Assembly (NCBI RefSeq): GCF_905404315.1
Contig: NC_066269.1
Location: forward strand, 12,778,501 to 12,842,500
Reading direction: 5' to 3'
Source of the DNA: Leptidea sinapis
Taxonomy: Eukaryota > Arthropoda > Insecta > Lepidoptera > Pieridae
DNA length: 64,000 nucleotides
Below the pieces are notes generated by a model. That model was not told where the DNA came from, did no database searches, and saw only the letters and a list, made by a program, of their open reading frames with translations. Position numbers and translations under genes: made by a program. Below, piece after piece: positions 11,320 to 21,371 of the stretch (the first letter of the stretch is position 1; the number at the start of each line of letters is the position of its first letter).

Positions 11320-12145
11320 ATATAATGAGACGATTTATTGTTAAACTACCATTTATTGATTATATTGAAATAGAACAATTTATAAGTAAAACAATATACA
11401 GTACCTACATCATAACTTACTCCACAAGTTATATATCTAAATAAAAGATGTATCTACTCTCATTCTTTTCAAAAAAATAATTCAAACTTAAAACTTATAT
11501 AAACTCATGATGACTCCAGGCTAAGGTATCAATATAATTTGCTTAAATATACCGTCTAGATTTATTTATTCGTTGAGTGAAAATATTATGCTTTATTGAC
11601 TTAAGTCTATGCATTGAACAATATTCATTCTTATTTTTAAATAGGCATTATTCATTTTCATATACTTAGTAACACTTATAAAATTTGGAGTTGCATTTTC
11701 CCGCAACATCTTACGCATATATTTAGATCAAGTCCTAGGAATTCATTAAATATGTTAACTTTGTTCCATCTTTAAAATAGCCTAACTTCTTATTATTGAG
11801 TTTTAGATACCAAAATATTTTTTCTGCATTGTCAGATGTTTCGAAACGCAAATGTAATCCAGGTTTTATATCTCTTTAAAAATTTATATATTAAAGTATA
11901 AGTATCAGTGTACAATAAGTTTAATATATTTCGAAAGTAATTGAACATATAGTAATAGTAAAAGTCATCGTATTAGAGTTTTAGAAATATATACCAAATA
12001 AATATGTTTATTGAGGAACAATTTAGTGTTTTGTAATTGAACTGCAACCAATTTTCATTTTAAAATAGTTAAACTATGGAATTTTATCTTGGCAATTAAA
12101 TCATACAATGCAATTTTATATTTACTTTTTTTCAATATTTTCCAT
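11320..12145. repeat. direct repeat 1 within left arm
   Basis: Diverged direct copy of 12298-13130. Both begin with ATAATGAGAC.ATTTATTGTT and contain the shared block TTCGTTGAGTGAAAATATTA. Offset about 976 bp. In the right arm only the first ~75 bp of this copy survives (15028-15104). Confidence 0.8.
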
Positions 12146-12297
12146 TGTTATTTAAATATTTGAGGCATTCATTAATTTATAAAAATCTTTTCGAAATCAG
12201 ATGAAGGTAGCATGTTTATGCATGTTTGTATTAATTAAATCTATGTAATTTTGTAACTATGCGCTTTGTTTGAATTTTAAAATTCTATGATTTTTTT

Positions 12298-13130
12298 ATA
12301 ATGAGACAATTTATTGTTACTACCATTTATTGATTATATTTAAATATAAAACAATATACAGTACCTACATCATAACTTACTCCACAAGTTATATATCTAA
12401 TCTATTCTTTAAAAAAAAATTCAACCTTAAAACTTATATTATATTTATTTTATTTTATGATGACTCCAAGCTAAGGTATCAATATAATTTGCTTAGATAT
12501 ACCGTTTGGTATGACAAACTAGATTTATTTATTCGTTGAGTGAAAATATTATGCTTTATTGACTTAAATCTATGCATTGAACAATATTCATTCTTATTTT
12601 CAAATAGGCATATCTTATAATTTTCCATTTTCATATACTTACTTAGTAACACTTTTATTAAATTTGAATGTGTATTTTCCCACAACATCTAATACATACG
12701 TTTAGATCTAAGTCCTAGGAATTCATTAAATATGTTAACTTGGTTTTCATCTTTATAATTATCGTACCGTACTTCCTTTTATTGACTTTTGGGTAGCAAA
12801 AAAAATTTTTTCTGCAGTCAGAGGTTTTGAAACGCAAATGTAAATCAGGTTTTATATCTGTGTAAATTTTTTATATATTAAACTATCAGTATCAGTGTAC
12901 AATAATTATAATTTATTTCGAAACTTATTTAACTAGTGAAAGTCATCGCATTAGAGTTTTACAAATTTTCAATACATAAAATCCCAACTAAATAGGTTTA
13001 TTGAAGAACAATTTAGTTTTTCGTAATTGAACTGCAACCAAATTTTCATTTTAAAATAGATAAACTATGGAATTCTATCTTGGCAATTAAATCTTGTACA
13101 ATTTTACATTTACTCTTTTTTCAATATCAT
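12298..13130. repeat. direct repeat 2 within left arm
   Basis: Second copy of the ~820-bp repeat. It is present complete in both arms (mirror at 14006-14838). Scattered substitutions and small indels against copy 1 show that this duplication is older than the arm duplication. Confidence 0.8.
12479..12688 (-). other. 69-codon open frame in arm, unknown
   Basis: An ATG-started 69-codon frame (MLWENTHSN...) that is identical in the right arm at 14448-14657 on the plus strand. No domain, signal or membrane segment is recognised. Its identity in both arms follows from the palindrome and is not evidence of selection. The diverged direct repeat at 11320-12145 does not keep the full frame. Probably non-coding or a decayed gene fragment. 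Confidence 0.2.
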
Positions 13131-13366
13131 CATTAATGTAAATATATTTAAACTCTTTATCATAACGCTTTTATCCCTAAACATACTCACCATAATATTT
13201 TCACTCATACTCAGAAAGAAACATTTACCAAATGTAATAAAAAATATATGTGGGTAGAAGATGATATTTATAGTTTCAATGATTATTATTTTAGCTTGGT
13301 ATACCTATAATCTTTAATCTCATTTAGATTTTGTTTTCTGAAATATTACTATAAAAATTGGTTGTT

Positions 13367-13385
13367 GCCCGGCCTGCGGCCGGGC
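13367..13385. repeat. perfect GC-rich hairpin (left arm)
   Basis: GCCCGGCC-TGC-GGCCGGGC: 8-bp all-GC stem with a 3-nt loop, in otherwise AT-rich DNA. Direct repeats of ~30 bp flank it (GTTTTCTGAAATAT. at 13331 and 13463). The mirror copy is at 13751-13769. Confidence 0.85.
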
Positions 13386-13541
13386 TCATATGTATTTATG
13401 TTCTAACTTAACCTAACCTCCTTTTAGTTTCTGGAAAAGGATTTGGTTATAATATCTAGATTCTGTTTTCTGAAATATAACTATAAATACTAGGACGAAA
13501 AGAAAATACATCGACAAAAATTATAGAATTAAAAATATATT

Positions 13542-13594
13542 AATTATTTGAAAGCTATAGCCGCTAATATTAAACTTATTTATAATTAAATTAT
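13542..13594. other. unpaired spacer at palindrome centre
   Basis: The arms pair up to 13541 (left) and from 13595 (right). The 53 bases between do not pair as a continuation and form the loop of the giant hairpin. Confidence 0.85.
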
Positions 13595-13750
13595 AATATA
13601 TTTTTAATTCTATAATTTTTGTCGATGTATTTTCTTTTCGTCCTAGTATTTATAGTTATATTTCAGAAAACAGAATCTAGATATTATAACCAAATCCTTT
13701 TCCAGAAACTAAAAGGAGGTTAGGTTAAGTTAGAACATAAATACATATGA

Positions 13751-13769
13751 GCCCGGCCGCAGGCCGGGC
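13751..13769. repeat. perfect GC-rich hairpin (right arm)
   Basis: Mirror of 13367-13385: 8-bp GC stem, 3-nt loop. If transcribed it would form a strong stem; a role as terminator or replication pause site is only a guess. Confidence 0.85.
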
Positions 13770-15701
13770 AACAACCAATTTTTATAGTAATATTTCAGAA
13801 AACAAAATCTAAATGAGATTAAAGATTATAGGTATACCAAGCTAAAATAATAATCATTGAAACTATAAATATCATCTTCTACCCACATATATTTTTTATT
13901 ACATTTGGTAAATGTTTCTTTCTGAGTATGAGTGAAAATATTATGGTGAGTATGTTTAGGGATAAAAGCGTTATGATAAAGAGTTTAAATATATTTACAT
14001 TAATGATGATATTGAAAAAAGAGTAAATGTAAAATTGTACAAGATTTAATTGCCAAGATAGAATTCCATAGTTTATCTATTTTAAAATGAAAATTTGGTT
14101 GCAGTTCAATTACGAAAAACTAAATTGTTCTTCAATAAACCTATTTAGTTGGGATTTTATGTATTGAAAATTTGTAAAACTCTAATGCGATGACTTTCAC
14201 TAGTTAAATAAGTTTCGAAATAAATTATAATTATTGTACACTGATACTGATAGTTTAATATATAAAAAATTTACACAGATATAAAACCTGATTTACATTT
14301 GCGTTTCAAAACCTCTGACTGCAGAAAAAATTTTTTTTGCTACCCAAAAGTCAATAAAAGGAAGTACGGTACGATAATTATAAAGATGAAAACCAAGTTA
14401 ACATATTTAATGAATTCCTAGGACTTAGATCTAAACGTATGTATTAGATGTTGTGGGAAAATACACATTCAAATTTAATAAAAGTGTTACTAAGTAAGTA
14501 TATGAAAATGGAAAATTATAAGATATGCCTATTTGAAAATAAGAATGAATATTGTTCAATGCATAGATTTAAGTCAATAAAGCATAATATTTTCACTCAA
14601 CGAATAAATAAATCTAGTTTGTCATACCAAACGGTATATCTAAGCAAATTATATTGATACCTTAGCTTGGAGTCATCATGAAATAAAATAAATACAATAT
14701 AAGTTTTAAGGTTGAATTTTTTTTTAAAGAATAGATTAGATATATAACTTGTGGAGTAAGTTATGATGTAGGTACTGTATATTGTTTTATATTTAAATAT
14801 AATCAATAAATGGTAGTAACAATAAATTGTCTCATTATAAAAAAATCATAGAATTTTAAAATTCAAACAAAGCGCATAGTTACAAAATTACATAGATTTA
14901 ATTAATACAAACATGCATAAACATGCTACCTTCATCTGATTTCGAAAAGATTTTTATAAATTAATGAATGCCTCAAATATTTAAATAACAATGGAAAATA
15001 TTGAAAAAAAGTAAATATAAAATTGCACTGTATTTTACTTATAAATTGTTCTATTTCAATATAATCAATAAATGGTAGTTTAACAATAAATCGTCTCATT
15101 ATATTATATGAAACCTTTTTGTAGTAGAGGGTGCATTGTGTGTGGGTGTGGAATATCAGTTTTCGTAAATAATTTTATAATATTTTTGAATGATGTCAGT
15201 GACACAAATTGTATCTCAACCATGACAATTCGTTTCAAGATATAACTACCTGATCTCTATAATATGTTTGGCCGAAGAAAAATCTTGGACTAATACTGAA
15301 AATAATTAATGACCCGATGAGGAAATATGATGGTCGAATTGTTGATATATTCGCGAAAGGAAGTAATCACAGAAACTAAAGTGTATTTTATTTATCTCAA
15401 AATTTGTTACATTAAGAAAATGACAAAGAGCTTTATCACTTAACTCAAGTTACATATTTCATAAATCAAAGTTCGTTTTGAATAAGCTCTTATACAATAA
15501 AATTGATAAAAATCATAATATTTCAGTAGATTACCGCAGTTATGTTTATGTTTGATCGTTTGTAAGGGTGTGTATTAGTTTTGGTTAAACTTACTACTAT
15601 ATTGCCTTATAATTTTGAAATTAAATATGTACTTATAGTAATGTTTTGTTTTATTGTAAGTTGTAATCCAATAACTTTTAAATACATTATTCTAAGGTTA
15701 T

Positions 15702-16086
15702 ATGAATACAATCGAGATACAGAATTATTTGAAGAAAATTGATCTCAGTATTCAAAATAATGTTTACGCAGCAAACCGATTGTCGATATACGTTGTAACG
15801 CCCTGTTATATTGTCAGCAATGTAGATAGTGAAAATAAGCCAGGCTCTCACTGGGTTGCAACACACATTGGTGAGCAGGGTATTGGACAATACTTCAATT
15901 CATATGATCGTCCAGCTCAGGGATTCCAGCTGAGGTTTTTACAAAGCAATTGCAGAATATATATCTACAATACTACAAGAGAAAAGAATTAATTTACCGC
16001 AGCATATGTGTTGCGAGTTTTGTTTAATGCATCTATACTTTAAGTTTAATAAGAAGAGTTTGAATGATTTCATCAAATATTTTTAA
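15702..16086 (+). pseudogene. adenain-like cysteine protease, frameshifted (right copy)
   Basis: Same 96-codon first part as the left copy (15702-15992, identical protein): candidate His50 in GSHWVA and Asn at the usual acid position in YFNSY. The catalytic-Cys region follows in another frame: Cys codons at 16009 and 16012, a further Cys at 16021, stop at 16084. The break lies between about 15975 and 15998. Compared with family members of about 200 residues the combined length is short, so some internal sequence may also be missing. It lies ~0.4 kb from the right terminus and is transcribed toward it. Confidence 0.7.
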
Positions 16087-16432
16087 AATGATACAATCTG
16101 CAACGATGTTTTATTATATACTTTATTTATATCATCTGTTAACTTAATAATAAACACAGCACAAAACTGTCGTTTTAATCGTAGTAACGAATGTGAGAGG
16201 TAATTTACTAATTACATCTATCACTTTCAAAGAATCGACAGTGAGTCGCTCACCAATCATTAGGTTAATTACTACTGATTAGTAATGAGTATGGTTCTGT
16301 TTAACTTAAAAAGCTAAGTTTGAAACTATAAGAGATATCGAAAAACGGATCTGCGCAATCGCTCGGAAATACATCAAAACCCCCAGTTTGACACCAAACT
16401 TTTTTTTTTGTTTTTGTGGGCATCACGAACAA

Positions 16433-16506
16433 GTGAGCCAGAACCGGGGAGGCAGAACCGGCGAATCCCCACTACTGTGAGCCAGAACCGGCGAATCCCT
16501 ACTACT
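16433..16506. repeat. terminal tandem subrepeats, right end
   Basis: Mirror of 4360-4433. Two ~30-bp units end in ACTACT, with the outer one at 16477-16506. Confidence 0.7.
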
Positions 16507-16512
16507 GATATA
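16507..16512. repeat. right target-site duplication GATATA
   Basis: Exact match to 4354-4359, directly after the terminus CCTACTACT. Confidence 0.85.
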
Positions 16513-16665
16513 AAAAACACAGCTGCACGGAGAACCCAACGAGGGACTTGCAGTTGACAACAATTGGATCAGAACCAATAGCCTGCCTCCCATCTGAATG
16601 GTCTGCATCAGTCATAAGGCAATATACCGTTGAGCTACGTGACAAAATATAATGGATGGAGGTGA
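16513..16665 (-). mobile_element. tRNA-derived SINE of a third type
   Basis: On the minus strand, a TAGCTCAACGG A-box-like block (16627-16637) and a GGTTCTGATCC B-box-like block (16566-16576) have tRNA-like spacing. This differs from SINE-A and SINE-B. The body and tail are not defined. Confidence 0.5.
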
Positions 16666-17112
16666 GTGAATCCAGATGGCAAAAAGAGACTCTGCCCTAA
16701 CATAGACCACGAGCTCGTGACGAGTTTACGAGTTACCTAAAATAATTCATTTGATAATGGGTGATGGCCCTTTTAACAAGCATCTGTTTATACTGTGTCA
16801 CAGACAGACCCTGAGCAGGGTTGTCATGGAGGCACTTATCGTTCTGGAATATGTGTGTGGCCACATACCGGGCCATACAGTAAGGGGGCCCTACAATAGG
16901 TGAATAGATTCCTGATATGAAAATGGCAGGCTTGTACAAATAGCACCATGAGCGCGTGATGATAATTATTAGCAACTACATTCTGTCGTGCCATTTTCTC
17001 TTTTATATTTAGCATAGAAATAAATTGAGCAAAAGCGCTTCCTAGGAAGTACAAATTTTATAAGAATTTGGGTGAAATTGCGGTAAATTAAGTACCTACC
17101 TACCGTACTATT
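16666..17112. other. unassigned stretch
   Basis: Moderate GC content and several short chance frames. No family or gene recognised. Confidence 0.4.
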
Positions 17113-17390
17113 TTTTATGAAAAAAAAAAGCGAGACGAGCAGGACGTTCAGCTGTTGGTCATTGATACGCCCTGCCCATTACAATGAAAAACCCAAAAAT
17201 TCTGAGCGGCACTACAACTGCGCTGGTCACCTTAAGACATAAGATGTTAAGTCTCATTTGCCCAGTAATTTCACTAGCTAAAGCGCCCTTCAGTCCAAAA
17301 CACAATATTGCAGACACATTACTGCTTCACGGCAGAGAAAGGCGCCGTTGTGGTACCCATAATCTAGCCGGCATCCGGTGCAAAGGTACC
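17113..17390 (-). mobile_element. family L repeat (A-tailed hairpin SINE-like)
   Basis: Reverse copy: begins with TATGAAAAAAAAAA and GAGACGAGCAGGACGTTCAGC and ends near the GGCATCC.GTGCAAAGG block. The hairpin region is partly deleted. In full copies of this family CAGTGCCGCTCAGGATTC pairs with TCTGAGCGGCACTAC. Eleven or more copies occur in the window. An apparent protein (KNPKILSGTT...) is just the repeat read through. Confidence 0.85.
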
Positions 17391-17832
17391 TACCACTATA
17401 TAATATTATGTTTATCATCTTACCCTGGATATTTTACGATTTACAATTTATATTTTTAAATATTATCTACTCATGTATACAAAATTTATAAACATAACAC
17501 GTGAAAAAAGTGTAAATATTCAAATGAAATGCAATGAACGTCACCAAGTAAATAGATAGAGGAAGCTCAGAGTTTTATAAATTTATCCATGGAAAGTGCT
17601 GCGTCAGAGCTATTTTCTCCTAGATGAGATTGTTATCAGGTTGAGACTATATACAATGGATATTGATATATCCATCATGGGTTTTACTAATAATAGTAGT
17701 CAAGAATTTACTTCGAAAATTGTAATTCTAAATAATGAATAAAAAAAAAACATTTAATATTATTAAATTGTTTTGAATTTTTAGGTTTCAATTTTCTGAA
17801 TATCTTCAACTCAGACGACCCATAAAAGCTCA
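17391..17832. other. unassigned AT-rich stretch
   Basis: Nothing recognised. Confidence 0.5.
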
Positions 17833-18065
17833 TAAGTGGTTAGCGACCCTGCCAACTGAGCTAGAGGTGCCGGGTTCGAATCCCGGTAAGTGCAAACATT
17901 TATATGATGAATATGCATGTTTGTTTATGTGTATTTATGTGTATTCATGTATGCTTAAGTAAGTATATTGTATTAAACATATCGTTGTGTTGTACCCATA
18001 GTACAGGCTATGCCTAGTTTGGGGCAAGATAATTTGTGTAAAGGTGTTTCAATATTTATTTCTTT
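17833..18065 (+). mobile_element. SINE-A copy
   Basis: tRNA-like head with GTGGTTAGCGACCCTG and GGGTTCGAATCCC, body with GCCTAGTTTGGGGCAAGATA, and an ATT-type tail. Confidence 0.85.
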
Positions 18066-18724
18066 ATTATTATTTAACTTATAAAATCACAGGGCATGTG
18101 TTGGAAATATTGATTTTTCTAGAAATTCTTAATCTGAAAATTACCAGTCTTGTTTTATATCTAGATTTTCAATATCGCATAGGTACCCAAATTTGTGGCT
18201 CAAGACAATTTAAAATGAATAAATAATTAATCAAACATATTTGTCACTTGCTAAGTCTGTTTAAGTTGAAATCTCTTTACATTATGGAAAACTTTAAAAA
18301 GGAAGTAGGAAGCACTTTTTAGATCTTACTGTTTGTTTTCATCAGTCTCCGTGTCAACACTCTTAGAAAATTTATTTTATATTGCAATATTAGATACTGG
18401 GATCTACTATTAAGAGCAGCTACCCAAATATTCAAAATTCTGAGACACTGACTTTCTTGGTTCCTACATATATTTAAATTAAAATTTACGAAACTTAGAG
18501 AGGAGCAAATTAGTAAACGTGGATACATAAATATAATATTATCTCTGTATCGCGAGGAATGAACAATGGTGGTAAACTTTAAAATTTATTCTGTCATTTA
18601 ATCCGAATTCTATTTACTCCACTATTATATTATTAATCCACTTATAAGATTATTTTGTTAAAACTAAGTCTGAAAAGAATTCTGGTTTCGGGATGGTTAA
18701 AGGTTGGTGTCATTAATCATTAAT
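18066..18724. other. unassigned AT-rich stretch
   Basis: No gene or repeat recognised. Confidence 0.5.
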
Positions 18725-18800
18725 AATTTATTAAGATACACTTTTACACAAATTTACTTGCCTCATATTAGGCTTAGTCCGTACTATGGGTGCAACAACC
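18725..18800 (-). mobile_element. SINE-A 3' fragment
   Basis: The reverse complement matches the SINE-A tail region (CCCATAGTAC.GGCTA.GCCTA, then TTTGTGTAAAAGTGT). Only the 3' half is present, fused to family G sequence. Confidence 0.6.
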
Positions 18801-19195
18801 ATACACATAATTTAAATGATTGTACTCGGGACGTCTATGTCCGATGCATACACATACATAAATAACACTGTACATCACCGCACTCGCTGGAGAGTATGTT
18901 ATCTCCTTTATCAAAAGTCTACTGTTCTTCCAAATCATACTAGATCGTAAACGATCATCTCTCCTTTCCACAAGCAGACAGGCGGTCCAAGGTTCGAGTT
19001 TCTTCGCGACTGTTGTTGCGTAGCATGTGCGGCCTCCACGGCCCATGTCCTATGTAAAAGCCTTTAGGGCTAACAACATAGAGAAGGTTTTTAGTTGGTA
19101 AAGGAGTCCGGTTACGCACACCCGAGTCCGACATATGGGCCCCGTTTCGGGGTCTTCAATACGTTTAAGTATTTTCCTCCTCTCCAAAACAAAAC
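18801..19195 (-). repeat. family G, minus-strand copy
   Basis: On the minus strand it shares with 20017-20330 the blocks GGGCCGTGGAGGCCGC, CGCAACAACAGTCGC and GTCCGACATATG-like. An apparent protein MGRGGRTCYATTVA arises from it and has a counterpart in the other copy. Family unknown; possibly the 5' part of a non-LTR element. Confidence 0.6.
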
Positions 19196-19869
19196 CTTGT
19201 TCAGTATGCATGGTCCCTAACCACTGAGCTATATGCTCATCAACAATAGTAGAATTTGATGTAATAAAACAACGTCAGAATAAACTTAGTTATGATGAGT
19301 TAGCTCCCAAACGATAGCCAATTCACCTTTTATTGTCCATCAATATCAACAACAGAAAGTTAGAAAGATATTTCATTTTTATTACATAGCAATATAAGTA
19401 TCCACCTTATATTTTGCTATTATAACAGATGAATCATTTAAAAAACATACATAACTTTATCCAAATCAATGTAAAATATTAATTTAGTTAATTTTCAGTG
19501 TTTTACTCAAGCTATGAACAATACTCGCATTAAATAAAAATCTTGTAATTAATTAAATAGCAAAATTCGTACTGCTGCTTACAGCAGTGAAATTAAATAT
19601 TAATTTTAAGCATTTAATCCGCTGGAGGTTAAATAAACGTGCAATATTTAATGCTGAATGCCTCTAACAAAACAGATTTTAATATTGCTAATTGCGTAAC
19701 AATTGCATAAATAACGCCAGATGCGATCCGGTAATTGTTAAATTGTTTACACAAATCCGCAGAATGTAATTTCGAAAAGAAATATTGCACCATTAACTTC
19801 TGTTGTTAACCTTTCTTGGCGATAAACAAAAATAAAAATAAAAAGTCTGCTATTTTAAGTAAATTGGTT
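19196..19869. other. unassigned AT-rich stretch
   Basis: No gene or repeat recognised. Confidence 0.5.
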
Positions 19870-19980
19870 ATTTATGCAACTGTTGTGTAATAAGGAGTAT
19901 TAAAACACGAATGTGGGTTTGTTAATAGTATCACATGAGTGTTTTAATACCTAATTTTCAACAGTTGCATACAATAATTT
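19870..19980. repeat. family H foldback hairpin
   Basis: Imperfect palindrome: TATGCAACTGTTG at the left and CAACAGTTGCATA at the right, with inner paired blocks TATTAAAACAC and GTGTTTTAATA. The same hairpin recurs at 55735-55860, and half of it at 51190-51262. Confidence 0.75.
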
Positions 19981-20016
19981 ATTTACATATTTTTTTTTTG
20001 TTTTTTTTTTTCTTGA

Positions 20017-20690
20017 GAGGAGGAAATACGGTTACGTATTTACGCCCCGGAACGGGGCGTAATATGTCGGACTCAAGTGTCCGCGTAAGCGGACACCCCA
20101 TACCGACTAAAACCTCCTCTGTGCTGTTAGCAGCCCTGGCTTTCACAGCGAAGTAGGGCGTGGGCCGTGGAGGCCGCAAAGACTACGCAACAACAGTCGC
20201 GGGGCGTCTCCTAAGGAAACTCGAACCTCAGACCGGCTGTGTGCTTGTGGGAAGGAGAGAGAATGAAAATGAAAATGAAGATGAAAAGATGAGAAGAACA
20301 CACTCGCCGGCGAGTGTCGTGATGTTTTGTGTAATGTATGTAAGTGTGTATGTATGTGTTTATGATTGTATGTATGTGTGTTTGTATGTATGTACGTAGT
20401 GTAAATGTTTGTGTGCATGTATGTTTGTGTTTGTGTCTGTTTGTGGAGTGTGTTGTGATTGTGTAAGTGGTGTATGTCAGTCCGTCAGTCAGTCCGTGTG
20501 TGAGTGAGTGTAGTGAAGCCATTACAGGACGAGGACTAACGTCTCGTCGGGTATCAAAACAATGTGTGGTGTATCTAGGGTGCGGGCCGCTGGCCATCGT
20601 CAGAGTGACGAGTGCCAGTGGTTTGCGGTGGTTGACCGCGCCTACGCCTGCGAAGGCGGTGTGTGCGTGTCTGTATCGGTGTACTTTATC
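20017..20690 (+). repeat. family G, plus-strand copy with TG-rich tract
   Basis: GC-rich start (CCCCGGAACGGGGCG hairpin at 20044) and the family G blocks to about 20330. TGTATG-type low-complexity sequence follows (20330-20470), then a second GC-rich part to 20690. It forms an inverted pair with 18801-19195. The long frames here are read-through of the repeat and microsatellite. Confidence 0.6.
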
Positions 20691-20691
20691 T

Positions 20692-20905
20692 ACACCAATA
20701 ATTTATGAATCCCCTATAAAAGATTCTGAAACAGTCAGCTTATTGCTGACATTAAAAAAGCCAGTCCTAGTAACCATAATATCATCCAAAGGAGTGTTAT
20801 TATGAAAACGTAACCTAATGTTGTACTGAATTTCATGACAACACTCGTTTGGATGATGTAATGGTTATTAGGACATTGGGTGTTTTAATGTTGACAATAA
20901 GGTAA
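20692..20905. repeat. family H foldback, second module
   Basis: Module with AGATTCTGAAACAG, ACATTAAAA and the pair CATCCAAA.GAGTGTT / AACACTCGTTTGGATGATGTAATGG. It matches parts of 50660-50822 and 55590-55735. Confidence 0.65.
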
Positions 20906-20915
20906 CTGTTTTATA

Positions 20916-21371
20916 ATTCAAATTAAATTCAAATTCAAATTCAAATTCAAATTCAAATTCAAATTCAAATTCAAATTCAAATTCAAATTCAAATTCAAAT
21001 TCAAATTCAAATTCAAATTCAAATTCAAATTCAAATTCAAATTCAAATTCAAATTCAAATTCAAATTCAAATTCAAATTCAAATTCAAATTCAAATTCAA
21101 ATTCAAATTCATATTCAAATTCAAATTCAAATTCAAATTCAAATTCAAATTCAAATTCAAATTCAAATTCAAATTCAAATTCAAATTCAAATTCAAATTC
21201 AAATTCAAATTCAAATTCAAATTCAAATTCAAATTCAAATTCAAATTCAAATTCAAATTCAAATTCAAATTCAAATTCAAATTCAAATTCAAATTCAAAT
21301 TCAAATTCAAATTCTATTCAAATTCAAATTCAAATTCAAATTCAAATTCAAATTCAAATTCAAATTCAAAT
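20916..21371 (-). repeat. hexanucleotide array (TTGAAT)n, about 76 units
   Basis: About 456 bp of ATTCAA repeats, interrupted at ~21113 (ATTCATATTC) and ~21313 (ATTCTATTC). On the minus strand it reads as alternating Asn-Leu codons, which is not a real gene. It adjoins the 3' end of a minus-strand LINE trailer, so it is most simply that LINE's tail, expanded. Confidence 0.9.

Larger units (their letters stand above)
4360..13541. repeat. left arm of the giant inverted repeat
   Basis: Pairs with 13595-16506 once the LINE (5757-11315) is removed. It contains the broken protease gene (minus strand), two diverged ~820-bp direct repeats (11320-12145 and 12298-13130) and a GC-rich hairpin near the centre. 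It is about 0.7 kb longer than the right arm, which lacks the equivalent of roughly 11393-12108. Near 4450 the arms differ by a 5-base length change in a poly-A tract. Confidence 0.85.
4360..16506. mobile_element. palindromic Polinton/Maverick-like element with nested LINE
   Basis: Seen directly: an inverted repeat with termini AGTAGTAGG (4360) and CCTACTACT (16506), flanked by GATATA on both sides. Its arms pair through most of their length to a 53-bp spacer. The outer part pairs 4360-5756 with 15105-16506. The inner part pairs 11320-13541 with 13595-15104 (coordinates sum to 27136 without a net indel from 12109 inward). Known of the family: Polintons/Mavericks make 6-bp duplications, have long terminal inverted repeats and encode an adenovirus-type protease. 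Inference: this copy lost the integrase, polymerase and capsid genes and kept one end twice, in inverted orientation. It is not autonomous. Without the nested LINE it would be about 6.6 kb. Alternative: a foldback element of another class that captured a protease gene. Confidence 0.75.
13595..16506. repeat. right arm of the giant inverted repeat
   Basis: Mirror of the left arm without the LINE. It carries the plus-strand protease copy, one complete ~820-bp unit (14006-14838) and the start of the second (15028-15104). The junction at about 15027 marks the deletion of ~0.7 kb relative to the left arm. Small reading frames in it (14448-14657, 14597-14806) duplicate left-arm frames. Confidence 0.85.

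Noticed and set aside
12330..12539. Small frames duplicated in both arms as conserved genes
   Set aside because: Conservation follows from the inverted duplication. The older direct repeat does not preserve them, and no domain is recognisable.
4360..16506. Palindrome as an assembly or hairpin-read artefact
   Set aside because: The arms differ by a 5.6-kb LINE, a ~0.7-kb deletion and a poly-A length change, and the outer ends are bounded by a target duplication. An artefact cannot be fully excluded without reads.
20143..20597. Long frames rich in His/Thr or Val/Cys
   Set aside because: They read through TGTATG-type low-complexity DNA and family G repeat.
20918..21310. 130-residue frame of alternating Asn and Leu
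   Set aside because: It is the hexamer array read in frame. There is no non-repetitive flank, and the array is better explained as a LINE tail.
20916..21371. CRISPR-like array
   Set aside because: Continuous 6-bp repeats with no spacers in a eukaryotic repeat context.
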